Shown piece after piece: positions 42,376-56,029 of a DNA stretch of 64,000 nucleotides. Under the pieces are notes generated by a model. The model was not told where the DNA came from. It saw only the letters and a program-made list of their open reading frames with translations, and did no database searches. Positions within the stretch are counted from its first letter, which is position 1. The number at the start of each line of letters is the position of its first letter. A program made the position numbers and the translations under genes. This DNA is from Patiria miniata (taxonomy: Eukaryota; Echinodermata; Asteroidea; Valvatida; Asterinidae), in contig NW_024037070.1 in assembly GCF_015706575.1 (NCBI RefSeq), positions 429,874 through 493,873 of the forward strand, written 5' to 3'.

Positions 42376-44589
42376 GTTAAAGGGAAGTCTTGGCCCAAGA
42401 CATCAGTGATCAATACCATGGTTGCTTGTAGAGTGCTGGTGGTCACAATGTGCGGTAGAAGTGTGACATTATGTCGGGTCGTCTCCAATGGTGACCATTC
42501 AACACAATGTCTCATCCACCATTTTAATTGTACTTTTTGAAGAAGCAGTTTAGGTGAACATTTTCTATTTGAGATTTCGCAGACGTTAAGAATAAATAAG
42601 ACTGAAAAATGGGAGAGTGCTTCATAGATGACTGTAGTCATCACTCAGAATGTGATGGATGCCGGTAGTCGTGCATGTGGGGGTATCATTGCGTTGCATA
42701 TCTAATTAGTGATGCTTGATCACAGCACGTAGCGCATATGTTTTAAATTACATTCATCGAGCAATATATTCTTTAAAAAAAAAAAAAAAAAGGCTCAGCA
42801 CTCAGTGCTGAACATTCATTATTGCGCACGTGACTGATTATAAAACATAGATATGGAAACCATTTTGTAGTGGCTGATTGTTTCCTTAAGAAAGACTAGG
42901 GAGAAAATAAAGAAGTTGAACGGCTACAACAGGATTCCAAGGACGTCAGTGAGCAGGCGTGCTGGTCTAATATGCCGTTAGATATACACGATCTGATTGA
43001 TCACTAGCGTCTTGGACAAAGACTAATTAAAGGGCCATGCAATGTCCTTTTTTTATGTAAATGCAATCCTTGAAATTGAACCTTATTCAAACGTTTTGCC
43101 ATTTTCAAGGGTATTTTGTTGCCATTTTTGTTAATTTTCATGCTAATGCCAGGAATGTAACTGGGAATTTAGAAGAAGAAAAAAAACAAGGAAACTCCAA
43201 TTCCAAACCACACAATAGTTGAGTATGTATGGGGGAACCCCCCCCCCCCCCCCCCCCCCCCCGAACTAACTTTCACCAATTTTTTTGGGTGCCTTTTAGG
43301 GTCCTTAAACACATTTTGGATGTTAACAGTAAAACAAATCCGATGCGAAGGAGATATCTAAGATGGTGGCCAATATGGCCGCCAAATTGGTAAAAACTGG
43401 AAAAAAAGACATTTCTAAAAAAATATAAATGAAATGGTTAGGTTTATGTTTTAGACCCTCAAAAACTAATTTCTGGTATCCTTTTTTTTTTGCTATCATG
43501 CTTCAAATTCAAGATGGCGGCCAATTTGGTGGCCAATATGGCCGTCATATTGGTACAAAAAATGAAAAAAGGCACATCTGCCTAATAGTATGATAAAATC
43601 ATAAATGAAATATGATTTTGGCCTTCTCAAATTCATTTCATGCTTCAAATTCATGATGATGGCCAGGATGGTAGCCAATATGGCCGACAAAATGGTAAAC
43701 AAAATAAAAAAAAGTCATATATCAGCCATAAAATTAAAAAGTTAGTTATATGTTTTTTACCCTTGAAAAATCATTTCCGGTATCTATTTTCAATGCTATC
43801 ATGCTTCAAATCCAATATGGCGGCCAATATGGCGGCCAATATGGCGGCCAATATGGCCAATCCAGGGTCTTTATTTTATTTCATGTGCGTAAAGTCACGT
43901 GACCCTTCCTTCCGGTTCAAACCGGAAGTGGCTTATAATTTAAAACTGGAAAAAAATGTGAACTTGCTTTCAATGCTGTTAGTCCGTGGTGAGGTTGTAG
44001 TTCACACAAAAATTACAGGTGACGTCATAAAATGTTAGAGCGCCCTCTAGCGGCAGGTTGAAAAATGAATTTTGAGTTGATGTCTGTGGCGGAGTTTGCG
44101 GTACTTGCTTCAAAATGAGGGTATATAATGACCTTAATGCAAACAACACCTGTGCGCGAAAAAAATGATGATGACATCAGACCGGAAGTTAGAATGAAAA
44201 AACCCTCTTTTTAATTGAAAACTCCTAAAACATCTACCCTTATAGTAATGTGGTGGTCTACCCTACTATAATTCTAGGGCTGGGGTCCGTCCATAATTAA
44301 ACACGGATGAAAGCTGGACACCAATCAATCACTTCTCGATCACTACGGTTTACATATCAAATCCTTTATGGTCAAAAGGACCCCATGTAAACTGGCCAAA
44401 GCGCACAGCCAGATGACCTTGGATACATAGAGATAAGAGCTCCTGGGCTCTGTGTATATACAGTAGCGCTGCCTAGCACGTGTACAATAAACAGACCCTA
44501 CGCGCTGAGCCATTGAGCAACGGCAAATTTTATTGGAGTTTAGATGTACAATTCTTTTAATAGTAAATGAATACACGCGAGCCTAAACC

Positions 44590-45110
44590 TTAAAGGGAAA
44601 ATACAACATTTGCAAACATCAAAAAATAAAACCACCAAATCATTTTGAAATACCTTGCCGGACTGTTAGTGAATGACAGTGTAAAGCATCCTGTAAAATC
44701 ATGGCACCTGGTTTACTGTCATTTTCAAGAAAAGTGGTACTTTTGTATCAATTTCCAACGCTGGTTGGCCGACCAGCATTGGAAAAAACTGGCTTTTTTT
44801 CAAACACTGGCCCCAATTGACCATCGCACTTGTTTGCAATCGATTACACACCTATGAACGGGTACAAGCCAGCTACACTGGTTCCCTGACCTTACAATTC
44901 CCCAATGTATGTAAACTGCTATGTTTCTTCTTATATGGAGTCAGGGAACCAGACTACAGGAAAATGATTGTTTTTCTTGGTTTTATAGCATTTTCGAACC
45001 CAAAACCTCAAAAAAGTCAGTGTAACTATATTTGCTATATATTTCCAACCCCCCAATTCCATCCATTTCGGAAAATTACAGCAAAAGCAAATGATGTATA
45101 TTCCCTTTAA
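44590..45110 (+). mobile_element. TTAA-flanked element (duplicate of 33580-34100)
   Basis: Same sequence with one substitution seen in the central palindrome (T at 44766). Confidence 0.85.
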
Positions 45111-45825
45111 CCAATCACAATAAGGGTTATATTGTTGAAAGGCTGACAAGATGAAGAAAAATGACTCGAGAGATCTAAGCTCCCAGGTGGCGCTATTTAA
45201 TGTTATGATGATGTTAATGGACCAGTTCTTGGCTGAACGCGTGGTTTACACACAAAACAGGGAGATTTTTGACTGAAAATGCAATGTTTAACATCAATTC
45301 GCGAGTGAAACTCAGTGTTTTATTCAGTTTTTCTTTCATTTTCTGAAAGAGTATATTGTTAGGGTCACACTGTAGTGAGATCTAAGGTATACCCTGTTGA
45401 ATAATGAAGTGGTGGCGACAGATGTGAAAAAAGGCCCGTTTTTAATGATTTTTTCACCGTGTTCTCTCAGACTCATAGAGGTTGCACATAAAAACCGGCC
45501 CGGTGGGTTAGTTCCCCAAAGGAATTCATATGTTACGAATCTGATGCTTGGTCATATCATTGAGTTAGGAATAGAAAACCCCAAAAACAAAACCCTGAAA
45601 CAAAAAATAAGTGGTGCCTATTTATTACATAATAATACACATAGTTTCTTAATCATATCTGGGTTCTAGACACACTTTTAGTTTAATAATTGTCTTCAAA
45701 AATAATAATAAATATATATAAAACCTTACCCCAGGGTCAGTCAATCCCAAATGTTAGGATGTCTCATGCATGTACATGGAGTGGTGTACATTCTGCACTG
45801 TGAAAAACACATAGAACTACATGTA

Positions 45826-46012
45826 CAGTCGACTCTCGTTAGTACAAACTCTGTTAATACAAAATTCTGGTTATAACAAACATAAAGGCTTGGTCCCGAA
45901 TGTGCATTTATGTGCACAATGAATGGGACAGATGTTCCTCTTAACACAAAATTCCGATATAACAAACAATTTGGCTAGGTCCGAACGAGTTTGTTATAAC
46001 GAGACTCGACTG
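45826..46012. mobile_element. pogo-type MITE (duplicate of 34816-35002)
   Basis: Identical by eye to the first-copy element. Confidence 0.85.
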
Positions 46013-46887
46013 TACATGGTTAAACACATGTACATGTACGCAGAAAGCTTCATTTTGTACATCACGTGTCTGCAAACTTTACACAAATAAAGCGATTAAA
46101 GGAAGCTGTAAAGTGGATCTATGTTATCTTGGCTTAATAAATACTCACTTCCTGGAACTTTAATCCCCCAAAATTGTACTATTCTGTCTTATTTCAGGAT
46201 GCAGGGTTGTCATTCCTGAGTTCCTGACATTGGTGTACGGTATGCACGTGTCCGAATTTCTCATCGTCCACTCTACGCAAAATTATTTCTCACTGAAGGG
46301 AAAGTCCCTCCGCACGCGATCGCGGTGCCATAGAGAAAAAGCTCTCACGACAAACACACCATACACAACGGCGGTGTCCTATATCGGGACTCCCACAGTA
46401 ATATTCTTGAATTTTGCTTCAAAACACACTCTAAGGGTAGGTCTGAAACTTTCCTAGGTTTGGTGGCAAAAAGCGTACTTGCACAAGCCCTGCAGCACAC
46501 TTAAAATTCAGGTTGACCACACCTCCGCTTTAAACATCGTATAGCACGTACACGTACAATGTACATTACGTCCCTTCATTCTCGCCAAAAGAGGGCGCTG
46601 CATAACTTTAACGGTTGTGTTTTTCGAACAACTGTTGTGCGTTGGTTCTCTCCTGTGCCACATGGGTTTTTCTCCGGGCCCTCCGGTTTTCCTCCCTCCG
46701 GAAAAATCAAACACTTTCGATCTCAGGCTGTGCTCCGTGGTCATATATGGGTCGATGTGGCCGGCAGCCATAGGCGCCTTTACGTGCCAGCGGCCCGACC
46801 ACGTTGTAGCGGTGTCCTTCGCAATTCAGCATACCAGCTGCGAGTAAGGATGATTAGCCTCCCAAATTATTATTATTATTATTATAT

Positions 46888-47190
46888 CATAGACATATAA
46901 TAAAACCTAGACACGACATTGTCTGCTTTTACGTTGTGAATTCTGTGAGCAAAATAGGCTGCGTCACGCGGCCTGGTGCGATGCATGAATTATCATGTGG
47001 CTTTGATTTACGCGCAAACGGATTCCAAATAACACACGCAGTGAAACCGCTCTCGTCATGGGCGTCGGTGCGACGCGACGCGTCAAGCCAATAATGAGCA
47101 TTCGCGTAATTAACATTATTCTATACGCGTAGCATTTTGCTCACAGGCGCAATAGCAAATGTCGTGTCTAGGTTTTATTATATGTCTATG
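46888..47190. mobile_element. 303-bp MITE (duplicate of 35878-36180)
   Basis: Identical by eye to the first-copy element. Confidence 0.8.
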
Positions 47191-47365
47191 GTTTATATGT
47201 CTGTGGTTGTACCACAGACGTACATTCAAACAAATGCTGTGGGTTGTACGCAGGCTAGGCAAGGCAGCGTAAACGAGTGGCACAGGGCCTGATCTTGCAC
47301 AGGAAATTTATCTTTTTGCGTTGCCAAAACACCTTGGCGATTTGTTTTATCCAGTTCACCAGGCG

Positions 47366-47903
47366 TTAAAGGGAATATACAACATTTGCAAACATCAAAA
47401 AACAAAACTACCAATTTTTTTACGAAATACCTTACTAGGATGTTGGTAAATGACAGTCTAAAGCATCCTGTAAAATTATGGCACCATGTGTGAAGTCATT
47501 TTCAAGAAAAGTGGTATTTTGTAAAAAAAAAATCCAACGGTGGTCGGCCGACCACCGTTGGAAAAACCTAACTATTTTTCAACTACTGCTCCAAATTTAT
47601 CAGTTTTTTTCAGTCCAAATTTTGTTTGCTATTGGTTACATGTTCATGAACGGGTGCAGGCCAATTAGACTGGTTCCATTACCTTACAATTTTCCGGCAT
47701 CTATAAATTGATCCATTTCATCTTTAGTGGAGTCAGGGAACAAGACTACTTGAACATTTTTATTTTTCTTGGTTTTTGCAGCATTTTAGAACACAAAACT
47801 TCAAACATGTCTCTAACAATATTTTTGATTTGTTATACTAACCCATCAAAATAGTTCATTTCTGAAAATTACAGCAATAGCCAATGATATACATTCCCTT
47901 TAA
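47366..47903 (+). mobile_element. TTAA-flanked element (duplicate of 36356-36891)
   Basis: Differs by a CT dinucleotide (TGTCTCTAAC near 47810 versus TGTCTAAC near 36800). Confidence 0.85.
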
Positions 47904-49479
47904 GAACATTCTGCGGAGTTGTATAACAAGGACGATAAAAAAATATTGTGCCTTTCTGTACTTTTAATGAATGTAATAAATATTCATGTTTTCCAAAACT
48001 TGCAAATTTTCCCTCACCGTGTCTGCTAAATGGTACGGTACCGTCTATATTTTAACATAATTTTTTAATAGTGTTCTGCTCATGAAAGTTCCATTATCTG
48101 GTTCCCATTCTACAGCTGCAAACGCAAAATAACGTCGAAGGACGATATTAATTCCAGTGTGAAATCGTAAAAACTTTTACGCGATCAAAATACTCAGCGC
48201 GTTAAAAAAAATACAACGGCACACCGTGTAAAGTGAATGGCGCCCCCATGCGCCAAGATAATGTGGTGTAATTCAGAACGATGACCATTCAGGTATTGAC
48301 ACTTGCGAGTTGGGAACAATAGTTATCATACATGTAAATATCCTCGCCATTTCTGGTATTCTTTTTAATTGTTGACTTGTTTTGGAAATAAAATGAATTA
48401 CAATAGTAAAGCATGTGCATACATTTGTTTTGTTTTGTTTGATTAATTAATAGAAAATTCTTACTTAACAGTCAGTCTTCACAAATGTGCATATTTTAAA
48501 GTCTTATATCTACAGAACTATTAAGTTTGATTGGGTTGAAACTCAGTATGAAGGTAGACCGGGATGTGTTATAGGTAAAAATTTAGGTGACGTCATCGTG
48601 CGATTTTATATGCATTTCTTAAGTTTTGGACCTTTAAGCCATATCTCACGAACGCAACATCCAAAATTTAAAAAAAAAAAAAATTAATTCGGTTTGTTAG
48701 GTAATAGGTAAATGCACACATTTTTGAGAAATGTGTGACCTCATCATGACGTCATCAAAAATGCGATTTTTGAAAACACATATAAGGGAAAGTCCGATTG
48801 TCATGAAACTTAGTGGATAGCTAGATAATGGTACTAGTATGAAAAAATTCGAAAGGACGTCACCATGATGTCATTGTTTGATTTTTTTTTTTTTTTAATA
48901 TTTACAATGTCATTCTGCTTCCAAAATGTAACACTTTCCTTCACCTGATTGACTTTAAACTTGGTACAAACCAAGGCTACAATGCAAAAAAAATGTGCAT
49001 TGACACGTATTGTCAAGATGACGTCATCGTAGGGCATGTGACGTCATCATAAAGGGTCACTTTTCAGAGTCTCATATTGAGAAAACTATCAGTCCCAATG
49101 GGTCAAAATTCCGTATGAACGTTGTCCGATACATCTGATTTAATATGGACTTTTTTCTTTTTGACGATAATATATCTCAAAGACGCTACATGCTAAATTT
49201 AAACATTCTTGTACTGTACATTTGAAACGTACATGCATAGTCAGGGACGTGTTTTTGATTTTTAAAAATTATAATGCGGAAAAGCCCTATGTTCTGTTGC
49301 AAACAGACATAAATCTCTAGTTCCTATTGCTTATTTGCTATCATGCTTCAAATTCAAAATGGCAGCCAATATGGTGGCAAATATGGCGGCAAATATGGCC
49401 GCCTTATTGGTAAAAAAATATTAAAAAGTCACATGTCAGCCAAATAATGTGATACAAGCATCAATGAAATTGTTAGTTA

Positions 49480-49663
49480 CAGTCGACTCTCGTTAGTGCA
49501 AACTCTGTGAATACAAAATTCTGGTTATAACAAACATAAAGCCTTGCTCCCGACTGCATTTATGTGCACAATGAATGGGACTGATGTTCCTCATAATACA
49601 AAATTCTGATATAACAACAATTTGGCTAGGTCTGAACTAGTTTGTTATAACGAGACTCGACTG
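49480..49663. mobile_element. pogo-type MITE (duplicate of 38466-38649)
   Basis: Identical by eye to the first-copy element. Confidence 0.85.
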
Positions 49664-51342
49664 TATATGGTTTTACCCTCGCAAATTCATTGTTGGTATC
49701 TCTTCATTGCTATCATGCTTCAAATTCAAATGGTCGCCCAATATGGCGGCAAATATGGCTACCCATATGGCCGCCTAATTGGTTAAAAAAATTAGAAAAA
49801 CGTCAAATATCAGCCAAATATTGTGCTCTCTAGGAGGTAGAATTTCCTGGATGGGTACATCTAATTCTACCTCCATGATCTGACCTCTTCCACTGCGCTG
49901 CCATGTACTGGCCCTTTGAGACTGGTATGATCCTCAGCCAGTACTTAAGCCCCTCAGTCACTCAATGAACAACCTACTGGTATGCAGCCTGCCAGCCTCC
50001 AAAGTTAAACAAAGAGTTCTAAGCGGATTCGTGTCTATTGTGTAAACATGGCGTTAACAACTTTCCAGACTCTGTCTTTCCATAGATGGATGGCTGGCAT
50101 ATATTTATTCATTACATTTCGTTTAGCATATTACCTAACAGTTTGGTTTCCATGAAAGTAAAATTTACCAAAAGAAGAAGCAGAAAGTAACTCCTAATTA
50201 TTTATCATAACCATTTGCCTGTACATGTAACTGCCTCCCAAGGAAAGTGGTCAGTTAATTTCTATAGCAGTCGCCCACTTAAGGCCTTTTGTTGACCGTG
50301 GAGGATTAAGCGGATTAAATAATACTCATTGTTGGGTCCCTGATGTTGGACCTGCAATTATCAGGCATCAACACAATAGATCGCCTATAGTGGGTGGGTG
50401 CCTCAGCCAGAGTCTGGCTGGTTGCTCGGCCGGTTTGAAGAGGATTAAACTAACTGGCCGTGCTACCGGCTGGCCTGTACTTAAACCGGCCAGTGATGGA
50501 AGCCCGGCCTTACTACCGTCACTTAGACCACCATCTTCAATTTGAAACATGTTTGCAAGTAAGACAAATCCAGATATGCAATGCAGTCTCAAGTACATCA
50601 TCTCAACTTTCACTGATATATATCATTTACATCTATGGCCAATATATGGCTATTCTCAAATTTGACCATTTTTGGCAGCCATATTGGCAGCCATCTTGAA
50701 TTTGGTTCACGGTAGCAAAACGAAAGAATTTGTAAAGGTTAAGAGCATGTATCTAATATTTAAATGTATGCATTTATCATATTATTTGGCTAATATATAT
50801 CATGTTTCTCACATTTGACCGCTGTTGGAGGCCATATTTGCGGCCATCCTGGCCGCCATCTTGAATTTCAAGCATAATAGCAAAAAATGGGATACCAGAA
50901 ATGAATTTGCGAGGGTAAAAACACGTAACTAACAAGTTAATTGATGCTTTCATCACACTATTTGGCTGATATATGATTTTTTCCTTTTTTTTTAAAACCA
51001 TTTTGGCGGCCATATTGGCCGCCATCTTAGCCGCCATCATACATTTTAAGCATGATAGCAAAAAAGCGATACCAGAAATGAATTTGTGAGGGTCAAAAAC
51101 ATATAACTAACAATTTCATTTATGATTTTATCATATTATTAGGCTGATATATGACTTTTTCAATTTTTTTTACAAATATGGCGGCCATATTGGCCAGCAA
51201 ATTGACCGCCATCTTAAAATTGAAGCATGATACTTGATAGCAAAACAAGGATACCAGGAATGAGTTTTTTGAGGGTCTAAAACATATAACTAACCATTTT
51301 ATGTATGCTTTTCAGGTTACATAATTTGGCAAATATTGTCAT

Positions 51343-51987
51343 CGGTTTCACGAAGGGACGGGCATGTGGATTTTGAAGAAAAACCGTTTTCGAGATAATC
51401 GCAACAGAAGTTTCTCCGTTTTTAAAACTGCAAAAACTACTACTTTGCAACAACTTTATGCAATAAGAAAACCATGACGTAATTCTTTGATAGGTAAACT
51501 TTAATTTGAACCCATTAATTATAATTAATAAAGTGGTTAATCAGCCAAAATTAATTAGTAAAGATGCCCGTCCCTTCGTGAAATCGAAAATCTCACTGTT
51601 CCACATTTACGCCCTTCTTGTTTAATGTGCTTTTCCATAGGGAAGGGCGCGCGTGTTCAATTACGCGCGCGCAGCTGAGAATGTAACAAAGATGCCCGTC
51701 CCTTTGTGAAATCGAAAATCTCCTGTTGACCTACTTTTACGCCTCTCCGTGCAATACGTTTTGTACGTGTTCAAGGGGCAGGCATGTTCGCGTCTCTTCG
51801 TGAAATCGCAAAATGCAATTATCGAGATGACTGCCCCTGGCGTCATTAATGTTCAGGAATTAATGATGTTTTGCGTACGGAAACATGTCAGAATGCTTGA
51901 GTACCATGTTTTAAAGCAAAATAGTGAAAAAAAACTTGAAATCGAAAAAATTGTCAATTTTGACATGCCTGTCCCTTCGTGAAACCG
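51343..51987. mobile_element. TTTCACGAAGGGAC element (duplicate of 40341-40987)
   Basis: Differs by small indels (GGGACGGGCATG here, one G less). Confidence 0.6.
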
Positions 51988-52872
51988 CTGACGATAAATG
52001 CTTTTTTCCCCAGTTTTTACCATTTTTGGCGGCCATATTGGCCGCCATTTTGGATATCTCCTTCGCATCGTATTTTTTTTACTGTTAACATTCAAAATGT
52101 GTTTTAGGACCCTAAATTAAAGGCACCCCAAAAAAGTGGTGAAAGTTAGGTTTTTTTGGGGGGGGGGGTGTACGAGGGTCCCCCATACATACTTCCCTAC
52201 AAGATTTTGTACAGTATTTTCCAACTTGTAATGGAATTCATGAGAAGTAAAAAAAAAAAGAGGAAAACACCGGATCAGAGGAAAAGTTACATGTCTGTAA
52301 TGCAAATTTTCGTATTCATGAGCAAAACGAAACTGTGATATCATTCCAGGGAGAAACCTCAATGTTACAGCTAATTCAGCACAAAATGTTGCTAGAATTT
52401 TGGGTATTTTCCTGTCGTAAATGTTCTTTTCTTGGGTGATTTGTTGCGTCAATAACTCATTGGCAGTCAGCCAATGACCACAGCTTCCTCCAAATGTTTT
52501 CAATGAACAAATTTTGGGTTAACAATTTGAACAGACTACCCTTAAACCGAACAGTGTCTTCCTGAAATGACATCACAGCAACAGTGCCCCCGGTAGTCCG
52601 GAAAACCATGAAAAATGTTTAAATGCTGAATGAAGTACACTTTTCAATAAAATTAACCAAAAAGGGATGTCAAATAGTTTTCATACCATTTAAGAGGAGT
52701 ATTAAGTTGCACAAATTGATCTCCAAAGAACATTTCATCGCATGGACCCTTTAAGGGGACGTACATGTAGGATCATATAATTACCCAGCAAGGGATGTAC
52801 CGACTTAAAAAAAAAAGATTCAAAGTGAAGATAGGGGATGTTCCATTTGTCAGAAACACCTGTTAAATTTAT

Positions 52873-53360
52873 TGTCCCGGAAATGGTATCATTTGCAAGA
52901 AAATAATCATTAATCATGCGCCCACTTGTTTCTGTGTGTCAGCAATGGAATCCAGGTACAAGACAAAAAATATGTGTGTTGGTACGTTTCCTATGTTTTC
53001 TCAAGTGTACAGTAGCCACTGAGCTAAAAGTTTACAGGTTATTTACCTTAGGCTGTACTTGACATATGATCATTCTGCCTATAATAATAATAAATGCCCA
53101 CTTTCAGCTTTACTGTTGGACATGGAGACTGCAATATTTGCATGCCTTTGTGTTTTTATGGGCTTACATAGGTGGTATGCATGAAAAAAACTTTGGGTGT
53201 TGGTGGGTGAAAAGGTTGTTGGTTATGGGGTGCAATTACAACATGTTGTCAAAAGTCTACAATGTTTCGAGCAATTTATGTAATTTTACATTATTTAAGT
53301 TGAAGGTAGATCAAGGGGGTTGAACAGGAGTGTGCCCCACCCCATTTAAAAAAAAATTAA
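52873..53360. other. No gene recognised
   Basis: Unique sequence to the right of the duplicated block. The short open frame at 53066-53323 has no recognisable motif. Confidence 0.5.
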
Positions 53361-53439
53361 TTTAGTTATTTTTGTGTACAATCATACGGCTGTTTCGGTA
53401 ATTTGTTATTGTATGTTTATGTCATGTAAGACTGATAGG

Positions 53440-54145
53440 ACAACATGTGCAGTAGAGTGATCAGGACCAATACAGTGCTGTACATATTGGCCTTCAAAAT
53501 ATGCACTTTTAATGTGACATCACGTCATGTGATGACGTCATTGTGACGTCGCTCTTAATTATTTTCATCTATAACACATCCTGGTTTAGGTACATACCAA
53601 GTTTCAACCCAATTAGACCTGTAGTTCTGTAGAAATTGGTCTTCAAAATTTGCACTTTTAATGTGACGTCACATGTCAAGTGATGACGTCATCAGGACGT
53701 CACTTGAATTTTCATGTATAAACACACACCGGTCTGGGTACATATCACGTTTGAACCCAATCAGACCTGTAGTTCTGTAGATATTTACCTTCAATTATGC
53801 ATTTTAGTCTTTTAATGTGATGTCACATGTCACGTGATGACGTCATAGTGACGTCACTTCAATTTTCATCTTTAACACATCCTGGTCTAGGTACATACCA
53901 AGTTTCAAACAAGTCAGACCTTGGTTATGGAGATATACATGTAGGCCTTCAAAATATGCACTTTTAATGTGATGTCGCAGGTCATGTGATGACGTCATGA
54001 TGACGTCAGTGTTCGGCACACATTTTCGGATACTGGTCTAAGTATGTGCCGAGTTAAAAGGCAGTCAGATTGATTTTAGTGGCCAAAGTGCCGGGAACAA
54101 AAATCGTGTACAAATACTGATGGCAAAATGACTGAAAAAGAAAAC
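53440..54145 (+). repeat. Tandem ~148-bp TGACGTCA units
   Basis: Units with GTGATGACGTCATTGTGACG-type pairs near 53530, 53680, 53836 and 53987, each followed by ACACATCCTGG and CCAAGTTTCAACCCAATYAG-like words. Same family as the body of element A. A left-end-like GGCTGTTTCGG lies at 53388-53398. Confidence 0.85.
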
Positions 54146-54146
54146 T

Positions 54147-54190
54147 AGAGCTATGCCTGTTTGATGAACAGGACATCTATAGGCTTTTCT
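54147..54190 (+). repeat. Hairpin terminus of the TGACGTCA family
   Basis: GAAAACTAGAGCTATGCC, then stem CTGTT-TGAT-GAACAG with outer pairing CTATG / CAT..ATAG. Resembles both the right ends of A and B (GAAAACAAKAGCT) and the terminus at 9985. Confidence 0.5.
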
Positions 54191-54248
54191 GCATTTTTTT
54201 CAACATAGGAAATATGATAAAATAACAAAACAATTGGGTCATGACTTC

Positions 54249-54465
54249 TGTAATGAATGTGTGCATTCATTATTTAACTGTGCCACTTATAATTATGCAT
54301 AGCGCCCTCTATTGTCTAGAGCATATTGTAGAGATATGCATATTCATGTTGTTCATGTACAGCGCATGCGCGCTAGGGACTCAGGGCAATAAAGCTACCA
54401 GCCCTAGACTCATGGAGGTCCACAAACAAGCCGTGTCCGTCTCACCTTATTTCACCATCACAACA
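54249..54465 (+). repeat. 5' LTR of the outer gypsy element (217 bp)
   Basis: Starts TGTAATGAATG, ends ...ATCACAACA. Contains a GCGCATGCGC palindrome (54364-54373, NRF1-like) and GGCAATAAAGC (poly(A)-like signal, ~54388). The end is placed by the primer-binding site that follows. The 3' partner is not in the window. Confidence 0.65.
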
Positions 54466-54480
54466 TGGTGGCAGCGGTGA
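54466..54480 (+). promoter_or_regulatory. Primer-binding site of the outer gypsy element
   Basis: TGGTGGCAGCGGTGA directly after the LTR. TGG is the expected complement of a tRNA CCA end. The tRNA was not identified. Confidence 0.6.
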
Positions 54481-55305
54481 AAAAGGACCGAGATAGCATT
54501 TAACACCTACGCACGAGCAAACCACGCGGTTTCTGCGGTGTGCATTGCATCATATGCACAGTGCGTTGTATAGTACTCAACACTGCAACAACGAGACCAT
54601 GCTTTCACACGTACGCACAGCGTGCGCGACGACACGTTGACGTGCCGCCATTGCATGTACTGTGGTGCTCATCACGGCTGTACAGAGACACGTTCCGGCC
54701 AGACATCCAGCCCCCTACCCGGTCACAACTTCCCCACATCAACCGACGACACCCCTCGACTGCCAGTAAAGGGCGAGACAAGGTGATAGCAGCAGAATTT
54801 GGACATAGCCATCGCATTAACCTACACATTCTGCCGAAACGACTTCGGAATTTCCAGCGTGTGCTGATCAGCTGCACTCTATCCATTTCGTGAGAAAATC
54901 ATCGGGCCGATTTTCCGGACTGTACCCGTTTTCTGCAAGTATCAGCGGAGCGCTTGCAACAGGTGACCATCAGCAGTTTGAAAAGGGATCTCAAGCAAGA
55001 ACTTTTACAGGCAAGAACTGCAACATTAAGACCTTGGAACTTTTGCTCATCACACATGAACTGTCATAAACGGTCCATCATTCATAGACATTGTTGGTTT
55101 ACAATAACAATACTGTGTGTTTACATTATATGCATGTAAGATCGCCATCAGTTTGACCAGTGTTCATTTACAGTGCACACATTGTTTCATATTTTGTAAC
55201 AATTGTTTATACTCGTGTGCTCAAAGAGTAATTGCATAGGCCTCCAACTTAGGTTTGTTGATGTATATTTGCCTGATTGCATTGTGCTTTGTGTCGTGCA
55301 TAACT
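54481..55305. other. Untranslated leader of the outer gypsy element
   Basis: About 825 nt between primer-binding site and gag. No conserved frame. Confidence 0.5.
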
Positions 55306-56025
55306 ATGGCGAAATTCCCAGAGATGAACTGGGCTACAAAAGATGTGGGTGAAGAATTCAAGTTGTTCAAACAAAGGCTTGTTCTGTGCATGAAGGACAA
55401 TGATGTAAACCAGGCAGATAAACAGGCACTAAAGATTAAAATAGCTGTTGGGACCGAAGGGCTAAAACGCCTTAATGCCTCATCAGGACTGTCCGAAGCA
55501 GACCAAGAAGACCCAGAAAAATGTGGGCGCTGTTTGAAAGTCAATTGAAAATCAGTGTGAATTTCCGAATCCATAGATTAGAACTTATGAGATACAAACA
55601 AAGGCTTGATGAAAAGATTGACAATTTCGTTAACAGATGTAGGGACAAGGCTAAAGATTGCGATTTTGCACCCGCAGAGCTCGATGAGCGCGTTGTTGAG
55701 CTGGTCATAGCTTTGACTCCCCTTGACGCATTCCGCCACAGTCTTTTCGAGAAACCGCGAGGCTACTCGATAGAAGTGATGCTAGAAGAGGGACGCCGCC
55801 ATGAAGCTGTCGCGGCAAGCAAGCAATGCCTCGAGTTGCTTTCGGATAACTCAGCACGCAAAGCTGCAAACGATTCTGCATCAGTAGATGCCATGCGTTC
55901 GATGCGTTGTTCGCAAACACTGCGGCCTATCGCACTAACCCCGCAGCTGTCCCGCATATCATGATACGTGTAAATCATGCAGGATCAAGGGCCACTGGGC
56001 AAGATTTTGCCGAAAAGCGAATCGC
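55306..56025 (+). pseudogene. Outer gypsy gag
   Basis: Capsid-type protein. The start is ATG at 55306 (MAKFPEMNWATKDVGEEFK). One base is lost or gained near 55525 (after SEADQEDPEK). The capsid then continues (MWALFESQLKISVNFRIHRL; RYKQRLDEKIDNFVNRCRDK) to about 55900. In a third frame, 55915-56025 encodes a zinc-knuckle region (CGLSH, then CPAYHDTCKSCRIKGHWARFC) with a stop (TAA, 55936-55938) and with the first knuckle Cys apparently changed to Arg. So it has two frame changes and one stop. Confidence 0.75.
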
Positions 56026-56029
56026 GATT

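Larger units (their letters stand above)
43222..52192. mobile_element. ~9-kb inverted-end element, assembly duplicate
   Basis: Duplicate of 32201-41192. One fewer tandem ATGGCGGCCAAT unit at ~43820-43857 and a longer C-run near 43237-43262. Confidence 0.6.
42376..52872 (+). repeat. ~10.5-kb block, second copy (right of gap)
   Basis: Same content and order as 31355-41875 at an offset of about +11,010. It begins exactly at the gap edge and continues past the point where the first copy stops (52873 on is new). Confidence 0.95.

Noticed and set aside
41841..42644. Long open frames spanning the N gap
   Set aside because: They exist only because N has no stop codons.
42376..52872. True segmental duplication or tandem transposition
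   Set aside because: Edges coincide with the gap on both sides, which is hard to explain without an assembly cause; kept as a checkable finding.
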